The position numbers were made by a program, and so were the translations under genes. A stretch of 64,000 nucleotides of DNA from Campylobacteraceae bacterium. GTDB taxonomy: Bacteria > Campylobacterota > Campylobacteria > Campylobacterales > Sulfurovaceae. The notes under the pieces were generated by a model, which worked only from the letters and a program-made list of their open reading frames with translations, had not been told where the DNA came from and did not search any database. Every line of letters begins with the position of its first letter. The stretch's first letter is position 1. The stretch spans positions 1 to 64,000 of the forward strand of contig JALVTE010000109.1 in NCBI GenBank assembly GCA_027024155.1. The letters run 5' to 3'. Shown piece after piece: positions 28,961 through 38,679 of this stretch.

Positions 28961-29392
28961 ATGCAATGTGAATTACCATCTGTAAACTCTAATCCAGAAG
29001 AGATTAAAAAATATTTAGAAACTTACAAAAATATAGCTATAGTTGGAGCTTCTCCAAATCCAACAAAAGATAGTAACAAAGTTACAAAGTATATGATAGA
29101 GGCTGGTTATAATGTATTTCCAATATATCCAAAAGAAGATGAAATCTTAGGTCAAAAAGTTTATCGCTCTCTATTAGATATAGAAGACAAAGTAGATATT
29201 GTAGTAGTATTTAGAAAACCAGAAGCTGTTATGCCAATAGCAGAAGCATGTATTAAGAGAGGTGATGTAGACTTATTATGGACTCAATTACAAATTGTAA
29301 ATAACGAAGCAGCAGAGAAAGCAAAAGAGAATGGAATTAATGTAGTTCAAAATTTATGTATTAAAGTAGAGCACCATCACTTGCTAGGCTAA
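28961..29392 (+). CDS. CoA-binding domain protein (YccU-like)
   Basis: AIVGASPNPTKDSNKVTKYMIEAGYNVFPIYP. Confidence 0.9.
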   Translation: MQCELPSVNSNPEEIKKYLETYKNIAIVGASPNPTKDSNKVTKYMIEAGYNVFPIYPKEDEILGQKVYRSLLDIEDKVDIVVVFRKPEAVMPIAEACIKRGDVDLLWTQLQIVNNEAAEKAKENGINVVQNLCIKVEHHHLLG

Positions 29393-29405
29393 TATCCTAG
29401 CAAGT
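29379..29405. terminator. Terminator-like hairpin overlapping the end of the CoA-binding protein gene
   Basis: ACTTGCTAGG-CTAATAT-CCTAGCAAGT perfect 10-bp stem. Confidence 0.65.
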
Positions 29406-29423
29406 ATTGCCATAAGGCTGTTT

Positions 29424-30743
29424 TTACCAATAAAGTACTATTCTTTTACGCCCCCATTGCAGAGCTCTTCTTTTATTTACACCCATATATATGTCAATGT
29501 GATTTCTAAGTCTAGCATTCATTTTATCTCGCACTACATAATAACCAGGAAGACCTAAAATTTTTACTTTAACACCATTAGTTAAACCATATTTCTTAAT
29601 TAAATCTGGGGAAACTGCTATAATTTTCATACCAGGACGAAGACGGTTATTCCAAGCTGCTAAAAACGGCGTTTTATCAGTTTGATTTCTATGGGAAGTA
29701 TAAGCTGTAGCTACAACTCTAATTTTTCTTTTATACTTAAGTGAAGGCACCTTCTCAAATTTTATATTTTTTACAATATCATAATCATTAGACTTTATTC
29801 TTTTAATTTTAGAAGGGCTTAAAACTAATTTTTGACCTATTTTAATCTTACTACTTCTACTAAGTTTATTAAGCTCTCTTAACGTTGTAAGTGATATATT
29901 ATTCTTTCTAGCAATCAAAGATAAAGTATCACCTTTTTTTACAATGTATATACCTACGTTACTCTTCTTTTTAGATTTCTTCTTTGTTAATAGAGTTTTT
30001 AACTTAGCTTTTGAAGGTAAAATTAACTTTTGTCCTATTTTAATAGTTGCATTTTTATCTAATTTATTTAAAGACAAGAGAGCCTTTTTATTCAACGAAA
30101 ACTTTTTTGCAATTTTAATTAAATTGTCACCTTTTTTAACTACATAAATATTTGTTTTTTTAGCTTTTTTAGCTTTAACTATTTTTTTATTTGTAACAAT
30201 TTTGCTTTTATTTATTTCATTATTAACTGATGACAAATTTGAAGTAATATTTTTCTTAGTAGATTTGGTAGATATCTCTTGATTAAAAGTAATTTTAGTT
30301 TTGCTCACTTCTTTAGCATTTGTTTTTATTAAAGGTGTTTTAACTACTTCATTAGCTTTAGGCTCTTCTTTATCAATCTTCTTTAATTCAAGATATTTAC
30401 TTCTGTCTATTAAAGCTTGAAGTCCCATATTTCCATCAAATTGCTTACTATATCTTTTACGCAATGAATCTAAATATGATAAATCAGACTGCCTTTGAAC
30501 ACCATGAGCTTTAACTACTAAATTTTCTAACTTAGTAGTACTCTTTGCTATAGGTATAACTTGCCTTGATACCATATTCTTATCATTAGAAACTTTAGCT
30601 TTAATTAAATTAATATTATAGTAGGGGTCACATCTATTGTTATAATCATAACCATTTTGGCATGGTGTTGTACCATACCCAAACTCTGATAGTAAACAAC
30701 TCAATGTAAAAGATATAGAAATCTTTTGTAAGTGCCTAGCCAT
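29424..30743 (-). CDS. Two-LysM plus 3D-domain cell wall protein
   Basis: YVVKKGDNLIKIAKKF.., YIVKKGDTLSLIARKN.., VVATAYTSHRNQTDKTPFLAAWNNRLRPGMKIIAVSPDL. Confidence 0.85.
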   Translation of the reverse strand: MARHLQKISISFTLSCLLSEFGYGTTPCQNGYDYNNRCDPYYNINLIKAKVSNDKNMVSRQVIPIAKSTTKLENLVVKAHGVQRQSDLSYLDSLRKRYSKQFDGNMGLQALIDRSKYLELKKIDKEEPKANEVVKTPLIKTNAKEVSKTKITFNQEISTKSTKKNITSNLSSVNNEINKSKIVTNKKIVKAKKAKKTNIYVVKKGDNLIKIAKKFSLNKKALLSLNKLDKNATIKIGQKLILPSKAKLKTLLTKKKSKKKSNVGIYIVKKGDTLSLIARKNNISLTTLRELNKLSRSSKIKIGQKLVLSPSKIKRIKSNDYDIVKNIKFEKVPSLKYKRKIRVVATAYTSHRNQTDKTPFLAAWNNRLRPGMKIIAVSPDLIKKYGLTNGVKVKILGLPGYYVVRDKMNARLRNHIDIYMGVNKRRALQWGRKRIVLYW

Positions 30744-30752
30744 TTGTCTCCT

Positions 30753-32225
30753 TTAAGAGTCTAAAAATTCAAGCATTTCTCGCATAATATCTGTTTTTTC
30801 AACAATTTTCAAGTGTACTATCTCTTTTTTGAATAAATTGTTAATCATATCAGGTATTTTAGCATTAAATTTAGAAGATATCTCATTTAATGCTTCTTTG
30901 TCATTTTTTGCATCTAAGCCCATTGCTTTGGCTATTGTAGGACTAAACTTAGTCCACTCTGCAGTAGAGTATGCTACTGTTGGTAACATTTTATCTCTTT
31001 TTTCACTATATGCCTTAATACATGTTGCTGTGTGGGGATCCATAAGGTACCCATCTCTTAAAAATTCAGTAATAATTGCTTCAGCTTCACTATCATTCAT
31101 AAAGACAGCAGCAAAGTCTGACTGAATCTCTTTTAATTCATCATTTGTTAATTCGTAATAATTTTCATTGCTTAAAGAATCCATTAACTCTTTGGTTCTA
31201 ATAGCTCCAAATTTATCGAAAAGTACTCTCTCAATGTTTGAGCTTTTTAGTATATCCATCGCAGGAGAGTTTGTCTGTATTAACTCTTTATCTCTTAAAT
31301 CGTATCTGCCCTCTTCGATTAATTCTGTTAGGATATTATTACTATTTGATGCGATAAGTATCTTCTCTATTGGTACACCAGCTTTTTTAACATAGTATGC
31401 ACCCAAAGCATTACCAAAGTTTCCACTTGGCACTACTAAATAGATTTTATCTCCTACTTTTATACTAGCATCTCTTACTAGCTCTAAGTAGCTGTGTATA
31501 TGATAAATTGTCTGGAAAATAATTCTTCCAAAATTTACAGAGTTTGCAGCTGATAATTTAATATTTTTAGCATCTAATGCATCTTTAAACTCTTTTGATG
31601 CTAATAGTGATTTCAGAGCCTCTTGTGTATCGTCGAAGTTTCCTTTAACACCAATAACTTTTAAGTTTTTAGCATCTTCTGTAACCATTTGCAAGCGTTG
31701 AACATCGCTAGTTCCACCATCTGGGTATAGACAACAGACTTTAATATTGTCTCTATTTTTAAATGTCTCTAATGTTGCTGGTCCAGTATCTCCACTTGTT
31801 GCAGCCATAATAAGATAGTTTTCATCTCTTTTTTTAGCCAAACTAGAGAGTATTACACCAAAAGGTTGAAGAGCCATATCTTTAAATGCTCTTGTTGGTC
31901 CATGGTAAAGCTCGCTTATATAAAGGTCATCTTTTACTTTAACTACTGGTACAGGGTTATTGGCATCATCAAACTCATCGTATCTACTTAATGCTTCATC
32001 AATTAAGTCATCATCTATATCGATTTCAAATGCTTTTAATACATCTTTTGCTAACTCTTTATATGAAGAGTTAATATGACTGTTTATAAACTCTTCGCCT
32101 AAATTGGGCAAAGACTCAGGTACATACAAACCACCAAAACTAGCTAGTGGGCTAAGAATTGCTTGTGAAAACTCTACTTTTTCTGGCTTTATGCCATCAT
32201 TACCACGTGTCTCTATAAATTTCAT
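30753..32225 (-). CDS. thrC: Threonine synthase
   Basis: HGPTRAFKDMALQPFG, AATSGDTGPATLE, VPSGNFGNALGAYY. Confidence 0.95.
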   Translation of the reverse strand: MKFIETRGNDGIKPEKVEFSQAILSPLASFGGLYVPESLPNLGEEFINSHINSSYKELAKDVLKAFEIDIDDDLIDEALSRYDEFDDANNPVPVVKVKDDLYISELYHGPTRAFKDMALQPFGVILSSLAKKRDENYLIMAATSGDTGPATLETFKNRDNIKVCCLYPDGGTSDVQRLQMVTEDAKNLKVIGVKGNFDDTQEALKSLLASKEFKDALDAKNIKLSAANSVNFGRIIFQTIYHIHSYLELVRDASIKVGDKIYLVVPSGNFGNALGAYYVKKAGVPIEKILIASNSNNILTELIEEGRYDLRDKELIQTNSPAMDILKSSNIERVLFDKFGAIRTKELMDSLSNENYYELTNDELKEIQSDFAAVFMNDSEAEAIITEFLRDGYLMDPHTATCIKAYSEKRDKMLPTVAYSTAEWTKFSPTIAKAMGLDAKNDKEALNEISSKFNAKIPDMINNLFKKEIVHLKIVEKTDIMREMLEFLDS

Positions 32226-32282
32226 TTTCTATCCTGCTAAAAATTTGCTTGGAATTATATCCAAATTTGAAAAACTTAGAGC

Positions 32283-32570
32283 TTATAGCTCCTCTAATGC
32301 CATTAAGTTAAGGATTTTATATCCATTTCTTAGCTTTAAGTTCAAAGCCAAAAGCAATGAAATATTGGCTATCGCCGTCATTCTGAACGTATGTGAAGAA
32401 TCTAACTTAAAAAGCCGAGATAAACTCTTAGCTTTACAGCCGTTTAAACTGGATTCTTCGCATCTGCTCAGAATGACAGCGATAGCAAGCTTAAAGGTGC
32501 CCTAAAGTTTATTGCATTCTATAGAATCAAAACTCTTAACTTAATGGCATTGAAGATGCCCTTATAGCTC
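32283..32570. repeat. Copy 3 of nested-palindrome dispersed element, opposite orientation to copy 1
   Basis: Outer IR TTATAGCTCCTCTAATGCCATTAAGTTAAGGATTTT / AAAACTCTTAACTTAATGGCATTGAAGATGCCCTTATAGCTC; inner palindrome 32367-32487. Confidence 0.85.
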
Positions 32571-33413
32571 TATACAAGTACCAATACCACTGCTTGTTAA
32601 TATCTCTAAAAGTAGAGAGTGTTCTAGTCTGCCATCTATAATATGAGCTTTCTTAACTCCACCACGTAGAGACTCTATACAAGCATCTACTTTTGGAACC
32701 ATTCCTCCTACTATTGTACCATCGCTCTTTAACTCTTCGGTTTTTGCAATAGTTAAAGTTTTTATTAACTCTTTACTCTTATTTAAAACACCTGGAGTGT
32801 CTGTTAAAAATAGAACCTTTCTAGCCTCTAGTGCTACTGCTATACGGCTTGCTGCTAAGTCTGCATTTATATTAAAGCCAGGGTGTCCTAAGCTTACGCC
32901 ACTTGCTATTGGTGCAATTACTGGTATAAATCCATCATCTATTATATTATGTACTACCTCAGCATTAACCTCTTCTATAACTCCTGTGTAGCCAAATTTT
33001 TCAACATCTTTTGGAACTGCTTTAATAAAATCGGCATCTTTACCTGAGATTCCAATAGCCTTTGCACCTTGAGAATTTAGAAGAGATACAATATCTTTAT
33101 TAACCTCTCCACTTAAAACCATCTCAGCTATTCTCATAACCTCTTTAGTAGTAACCCTTTGCCCATCTATAAATTTAGTATCTATATTTAAGTTATTAAG
33201 CATATTGGTAATGCTTTTGCCACCACCATGCACAACTACAGGCTTCATTCCAACAGTATGAAGCAGTGCTATATCTTCTGCAAATTTTGCCTTAAGCTCT
33301 TCGCTAGTTTGTGCAGAGCCTCCATATTTAATTACTATAATGTCATCTCTAAACTTCTTAATGTAAGGTAGGGCATCAAGCAAAGTTGTTACTATTTCTA
33401 TCTTATCTTTCAA
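32562..33413 (-). CDS. argB: Acetylglutamate kinase
   Basis: IVIKYGGSAQ, VVVHGGGKSI, NINADLAASRIAVAL, GGMVPKVDACIESLRGGVKKAHIIDGR. Confidence 0.96.
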   Translation of the reverse strand: MKDKIEIVTTLLDALPYIKKFRDDIIVIKYGGSAQTSEELKAKFAEDIALLHTVGMKPVVVHGGGKSITNMLNNLNIDTKFIDGQRVTTKEVMRIAEMVLSGEVNKDIVSLLNSQGAKAIGISGKDADFIKAVPKDVEKFGYTGVIEEVNAEVVHNIIDDGFIPVIAPIASGVSLGHPGFNINADLAASRIAVALEARKVLFLTDTPGVLNKSKELIKTLTIAKTEELKSDGTIVGGMVPKVDACIESLRGGVKKAHIIDGRLEHSLLLEILTSSGIGTCIEL

Positions 33414-34336
33414 CTTACTTCCTCGTTAATATATTTTTCTATCTCTTTTAAAGCTTTTGAATTTATATCTAATTTTAACTTTATTATTGAAGTTGGCAAC
33501 TTAAATTGCTCTAATTTTACAAAATCTTTTTGAGTTACCAAGATAGTTTGGGCATTATACTTCTTAATTTGTGCTAAAATTTTATCTTTTTCAAAATATG
33601 CATGGTCTTTTATGTAATACTTTCCAACAACTCCAGTTGGTAAAAATCTATCTAACCTTTTTGGATTTGCAATAGAAGTTACTAAAAGCATTGAGCTACT
33701 TAAATTTTCATAACTTACCTCTCGAGTAAAATCTATCCCCTCTTTTAGCACCATATCTGCCCTACTCTTTGCAAAAGCAAACTCTCTAAAAGGTCCTGCT
33801 GGCAAGAGATATTTGTTTGCTAAACTCTTTGGCTCTAAAAGTATATCGAACTTTTTAATATCAACTTTACTAAAAGCATCATCAAGAATAATCAAGCTTG
33901 CTCCCTTATTTTTAGCCAACTCTATCGCCTCTCTTCTATCTTCACTAACTATTACACTGCAACTGCTACACTCTTTGGCAACAAGCATAGCTTCATCGCC
34001 ACTAGCTTCTACTCTACATACTATTTTGCCATCTAATTTAACTTTTACCAAACCGCTACTTTTTCTACCAAAACCACGAGATATATAATATATATTTTTA
34101 TATCCCCTACTCTCTAAATAGCCAATTAGAGCAATAGCAAATGGCGTTTTACCACTGCCACCAACTGTTAAGTTCCCTATGCTTATAATCTTTACTCCAT
34201 AATTTTTAGGAGTTTTAAAAAGCTTTAAAAGCCAAGATACTACACCATATAGCAAAGATATAGGCAAAAGTATAACAATAACAATATAGTCAAACCCCTT
34301 AGGGGCAAAAAATAGTCTCTCGAAGTATCTTATCAT
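33410..34336 (-). CDS. lpxK: Tetraacyldisaccharide 4'-kinase
   Basis: IISIGNLTVGGSGKTPF, YISRGFGRKSSG, LDDAF. Confidence 0.93.
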   Translation of the reverse strand: MIRYFERLFFAPKGFDYIVIVILLPISLLYGVVSWLLKLFKTPKNYGVKIISIGNLTVGGSGKTPFAIALIGYLESRGYKNIYYISRGFGRKSSGLVKVKLDGKIVCRVEASGDEAMLVAKECSSCSVIVSEDRREAIELAKNKGASLIILDDAFSKVDIKKFDILLEPKSLANKYLLPAGPFREFAFAKSRADMVLKEGIDFTREVSYENLSSSMLLVTSIANPKRLDRFLPTGVVGKYYIKDHAYFEKDKILAQIKKYNAQTILVTQKDFVKLEQFKLPTSIIKLKLDINSKALKEIEKYINEEVS

Positions 34337-35457
34337 ATATGTTTACTTGCTACCTTTTTTACAGCTTCTACTACTAAAAGAGCATCTTTTTTACTCATCT
34401 TCCCATTACAAGGCAGAGACATCACTTTTTGATAAGCACTTAAAGCATTTGGAAAACTAAAAATCTTTAAACCATACTTTTGCTTATAGTATTTCGTAAA
34501 GTTTAAAGGAATATAGTGCAAGCCAACCTCTATACCCAACGCTTTTAACTCTCTTGCAAAAGCATCTCTATTTTTATCTACCTCTATTACAAAGTAACTG
34601 TATGGATGCTCATCACTCTTTATAGGTAATTTAATATGTTTAACACCATCCAACTCTTTAAAGTAAATATTTGCAACCTCTCTCTTTTTAGCTATTAATT
34701 CATCTCTTAAATCTACAAGTCTGTTTAGTAAATATGCATTTAAAGCATCTAAACGATAATCACAACCTATATCTTCTATATCATAGAGATAACTTACATC
34801 ACTATTTGTACTCTTTAAGCCATGCTCTCTTAAAAGCGATGCTCTATCATAAAATTTATCACTTTTAAATGTTAAAATAGCACCTTTTATTGTATTATCC
34901 AACTTATAATTTAACGAAAACAGACCAATATCTCCACTAACATCTATACTTGCATCTATATTAGGTCTATCTGTAAAATCTTCTATAACAAGTAGATTAT
35001 TCTCTTTTGCAATCTCTATAATTTCGCTCATATCTTGCTTTAAACCTGCAAAGTGTGTAACTACTATAGCTCTTAACTTCTTACTTTTGTTTTTTGCAAC
35101 TACATCTCTTAAAGAGTCTATACTCATATGGTAAGTCTCTGGCTCTATATCGGTAAAGAGTGGCTCACTATCAAAATGTCTTATAGCTTCTGGAATATCT
35201 ACATAAGAATTAACTGCACATATAACTTTATCACCTCTTTTTAAATCTATTGCACACATACTAAGATGAATTGCCGAAGATGTATTATTAACCGCCAAAG
35301 TATGATTACATATATTACTGCTACAATTTGTTAATTCTAAAAATCTACTCTCTAAATTCTCAACAGCACTCTCTATTTTGCTAAAAAAATTATCTCTATT
35401 TATTTCGCTTAAATTAGATAGAAAAGTTGGTTTGTAAAATGGAACTACATAATTCAT
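34333..35457 (-). CDS. DegT/DnrJ/EryC1/StrS family aminotransferase
   Basis: VPFYKPTF, TSSAIHLSM, VVTHFAGL, REHG, CDYRLDALNAYL. Confidence 0.85.
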   Translation of the reverse strand: MNYVVPFYKPTFLSNLSEINRDNFFSKIESAVENLESRFLELTNCSSNICNHTLAVNNTSSAIHLSMCAIDLKRGDKVICAVNSYVDIPEAIRHFDSEPLFTDIEPETYHMSIDSLRDVVAKNKSKKLRAIVVTHFAGLKQDMSEIIEIAKENNLLVIEDFTDRPNIDASIDVSGDIGLFSLNYKLDNTIKGAILTFKSDKFYDRASLLREHGLKSTNSDVSYLYDIEDIGCDYRLDALNAYLLNRLVDLRDELIAKKREVANIYFKELDGVKHIKLPIKSDEHPYSYFVIEVDKNRDAFARELKALGIEVGLHYIPLNFTKYYKQKYGLKIFSFPNALSAYQKVMSLPCNGKMSKKDALLVVEAVKKVASKHI

Positions 35458-35666
35458 AAAATTTTCCTAATATTATTATTCTAAAACTTACTATACTATA
35501 AATAGTATAACATAACATTAATACCCAAAAATAATCTATAGTAACCTTAAGCATATCGATATTTTACTATTTATATTAGTATTTTTACAAAAGTATATTT
35601 TCCTTATTGCACTTTTTATTTTCTTCTTTCAACTTAGCTTTGCCTAGGAGTTCAAGTCTATTTTTT

Positions 35667-36542
35667 TTAAACAAACCTATCTTCAAGCGTAACTAAAAGA
35701 CCAGAAAGAATAACTAAAAATATAGATACTATATTAATCAAAGTTATTTTCTCTCCAAATATAAGAGCTATCCAAATTACAGAGAGAACAGGAGATATAT
35801 ATACTAAAGGGGCTATCTTAGAGGCATCTGCTTTTGATAGTGCATAAATCCATAATATATAAGATAAGCCATTTACAAAAACTCCATTTATAAATATTAC
35901 TACAGAGGACTCTAAATCAGGAATCTCAAAACTACTCCAAAATATCAGAGTTATCAACGAAAATATAGTTGCCCAAAAAAAGTATAAAAATATATTAAAA
36001 TTTATATCACCATTTTGTAATTTAGAGAATATAGAGAATAGAGCAAATGAGATTGCTCCTATAAAGACAATCAACAATACAGATATATTAGAAAAATCTA
36101 TAGAGAAAATATCACCCTTTGTAAATACAATTAAGGCAGCTAAAAATCCAAATATAACAGATACGATTTTATATCTATTTAACTTCTCTTTTAAAAAGAT
36201 AAGTGCAAACAGAGGAAGCAAAGCAGGCCATAGATACTGAACAACTAACACTTCGGTAGAATTTCCTTTAGAGTATCCATAATAGAGGCACAAATAGTAA
36301 AAGAAGCAGCCTAAAAAGCCTAATAGTGCACTCTGTATTATATATTTTATAGTTACAGTTTTAATTTTATTTAAAAAGTTTTTAACCGTTAAAGCTACTG
36401 CAATAGTAGATAAAACATTTGTCCAAAATAGAAATTGCAAACTATCAATATGAATTTGCCCAATTTTAGAGACTAATGGAATAAAACTCCAAGCTAACAC
36501 GCAAGAGAGAGCTAAAAAAGTTGCAGAGTTTTTAAAGCTCAT
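35667..36542 (-). CDS. DMT/EamA family transporter
   Basis: Ten hydrophobic segments, EamA repeats. Confidence 0.85.
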   Translation of the reverse strand: MSFKNSATFLALSCVLAWSFIPLVSKIGQIHIDSLQFLFWTNVLSTIAVALTVKNFLNKIKTVTIKYIIQSALLGFLGCFFYYLCLYYGYSKGNSTEVLVVQYLWPALLPLFALIFLKEKLNRYKIVSVIFGFLAALIVFTKGDIFSIDFSNISVLLIVFIGAISFALFSIFSKLQNGDINFNIFLYFFWATIFSLITLIFWSSFEIPDLESSVVIFINGVFVNGLSYILWIYALSKADASKIAPLVYISPVLSVIWIALIFGEKITLINIVSIFLVILSGLLVTLEDRFV

Positions 36543-36545
36543 ACT

Positions 36546-37358
36546 CTAACTACACTCTTTAGCACCAAGAGCTATTAATTCAGAGCAGCTAAAACCTGCC
36601 TTTTTTCTACCCTCTATATCGAAATTATTGGCATCTCTGTGCAATCTGTACTTATTTATAATCTCTAAATATCTATCTTGATAATCACTATTTTCAATAT
36701 CACAAAGATATTTAAACCAAATATCACCTTTTCTTACATGGTCTATCTCTTCATCATATATAATATCTAATGCTTCTAAAAGCTCCGCAACTATTGGATT
36801 ATTTTTAAAATTTTGCAACTTTGCTGTTATTTTTGGATTAACATCTAAGCCACTTGCTTCGAAATATCTAGGAATTACTGCCATTCTCTCTATTATGCTA
36901 TGATTAGTTTTATACGATACTTCAAATAACCCCTTATGCACAGGTAAATCTCCATACTCAGCACCCAATTTATTTAAAATTTCTAGTAACATTCTAAAGT
37001 GTCTTATCTCATCTTGTGCTACTATTAGCCAATCTAGTTTATAATCAGTTGGCATATTTGGAAACCTATAAACAGCATCTATTGCTAAATCTATAGCACT
37101 AAATTCAATATGAGTTATCGAGTGTACAAGTGCAATAAGCCCATCTTTAGAGTTAAAATCTTTTCGTTTAGGTAAATCTTTGGGTTTTACAATTTTGCAA
37201 ATTTCTGAGTAAGAGGGGTTCACTTGAACTTTTGGCTCAAAATTGCATTCTTGCTCTTGTGCTCTTAAACAATCTGTAATTGCCCTATTTACTATAAGCT
37301 CTTTTGTGTTAATATCTGCACTAAATAGTGCTATTTCTAATTCGCTATAAAAGTCCAT
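36546..37358 (-). CDS. DUF455 ferritin-like protein
   Basis: HSITHIEFSAIDLAIDAVYRFP, DEIRHFRML, DEEIDHVRKGDIWFKYL. Confidence 0.88.
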   Translation of the reverse strand: MDFYSELEIALFSADINTKELIVNRAITDCLRAQEQECNFEPKVQVNPSYSEICKIVKPKDLPKRKDFNSKDGLIALVHSITHIEFSAIDLAIDAVYRFPNMPTDYKLDWLIVAQDEIRHFRMLLEILNKLGAEYGDLPVHKGLFEVSYKTNHSIIERMAVIPRYFEASGLDVNPKITAKLQNFKNNPIVAELLEALDIIYDEEIDHVRKGDIWFKYLCDIENSDYQDRYLEIINKYRLHRDANNFDIEGRKKAGFSCSELIALGAKECS

Positions 37359-37375
37359 AAGGAGTATTATATCTT

Positions 37376-37978
37376 ATGCAAATAAAAGTTAAGCCAATGG
37401 GACAGTACCAAACAAACTGTTATATATTAAGTGTAGATAATAAAGATTATATTATAGACCCAGGAGTAGATGCAACTGCTTGGGTTATGAAAAATTGCAA
37501 AAACCCTGTAGCAATACTAAACACACACGGACACTTCGACCATGTCTGGAGCAACAAAGAGTTAAGCGAAAAGTTAAATATACCAATCTACTGCCCAATA
37601 GATGATGCCTTTATGCTAGAGAAAGACCCATTTAATTATGGTACACCAAAATCTAAAGCCACAACTTTAGTTAAGCATAATCAAAAAATTAAAATAGATG
37701 GTGTAGAGTTTACATTTTGGCACTTCCCTGGGCACACACCAGGATGTAGTACAATAGAGTACAAAGATGTATGGTTTAGTGGCGACTTTCTATTCGATGG
37801 CTCTATTGGTAGATGGGATTTTCCATACTCTAGTGCAAAAGATATGATAAAAAGCCTACAAAATGTTAAAAAGTTTAAACAAAATAAGCAAATACTACCA
37901 GGACACGGAGGAGCTACAACTTTAAAAAAAGAGTTAAGACATATAGATTATTGGATAAATGTGGTAGCAAACTCATAA
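37376..37978 (+). CDS. MBL-fold metallo-hydrolase (glyoxalase II-like)
   Basis: THGHFDHVW, HFPGHTPGC, FSGDFLF, LPGHGGATTL. Confidence 0.92.
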   Translation: MQIKVKPMGQYQTNCYILSVDNKDYIIDPGVDATAWVMKNCKNPVAILNTHGHFDHVWSNKELSEKLNIPIYCPIDDAFMLEKDPFNYGTPKSKATTLVKHNQKIKIDGVEFTFWHFPGHTPGCSTIEYKDVWFSGDFLFDGSIGRWDFPYSSAKDMIKSLQNVKKFKQNKQILPGHGGATTLKKELRHIDYWINVVANS

Positions 37979-38082
37979 AATACTCTATTTTACTAAAAAA
38001 TATTAACTTTTTATATATTTTTTAGTATCAAATTAAAGAAATTATGTTATACTTGGGTTAAAATCCATAAAAAGGGTTCATC

Positions 38083-38613
38083 ATGAAACTCAAAAACATA
38101 ATCCTATCAATGGCTACAATTACAACTTTGGCTACTGCAGCAGACCATAATTTGTATCCTAACTCATATTATCTATTTATAAATTACGATAATAATTCAA
38201 ATGAATCAGCCTTAGGAAACACATCATCTTTTGATATACGATATAATCAAAACGATATTCAATTTTCTAACTTCTCAATAGACACACTACAATATGCAAT
38301 GGAGTATACACCATCTGCAAAATATGTAGATTCAGGCAAAACTACTACCATTTTCAAAGGTGGTATGAATGTTTTATGGTATCTCGATAATCCAAGTCCA
38401 TTTAGTTTATATCTATTAGGTGGTGCAGGGTTAAAATATGTTAATTACCAAGAAGACCCTCAAACCATCATAGATATCTATACAAATGTGGCAGCAGGTC
38501 TTGAATATAATATAAGAAACGATATAGCTATAGTGGCAGAAAAAAAGTTTACATATGAAGGTGCAGAAAAAAAGACATACACTACAAGTTTAGGTTTTAG
38601 ATATAGCTTTTAG
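38083..38613 (+). CDS. Outer membrane beta-barrel protein
   Basis: Signal peptide, alternating strands, terminal aromatic GFRYSF. Confidence 0.7.
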   Translation: MKLKNIILSMATITTLATAADHNLYPNSYYLFINYDNNSNESALGNTSSFDIRYNQNDIQFSNFSIDTLQYAMEYTPSAKYVDSGKTTTIFKGGMNVLWYLDNPSPFSLYLLGGAGLKYVNYQEDPQTIIDIYTNVAAGLEYNIRNDIAIVAEKKFTYEGAEKKTYTTSLGFRYSF

Positions 38614-38619
38614 CATACA

Positions 38620-38648
38620 ATAGGAGTATCAAACACTTGTACTCCTAT
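38620..38648. terminator. Hairpin between convergent genes
   Basis: ATAGGAGTA-(11 nt)-TACTCCTAT. Confidence 0.6.
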
Positions 38649-38679
38649 CAATCACAACAACTAAATCCTATATCCTAAT

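Noticed and set aside
32104-32505. Plus-strand 133-aa ORF crossing thrC and the repeat element
   Set aside because: Its second half is the palindromic repeat and its first half is antisense to thrC; chance ORF.
35492-35509. Palindrome TATACTA-TAAA-TAGTATA upstream of the DegT gene
   Set aside because: Very AT-rich, expected by chance in this composition; no supporting regulator.
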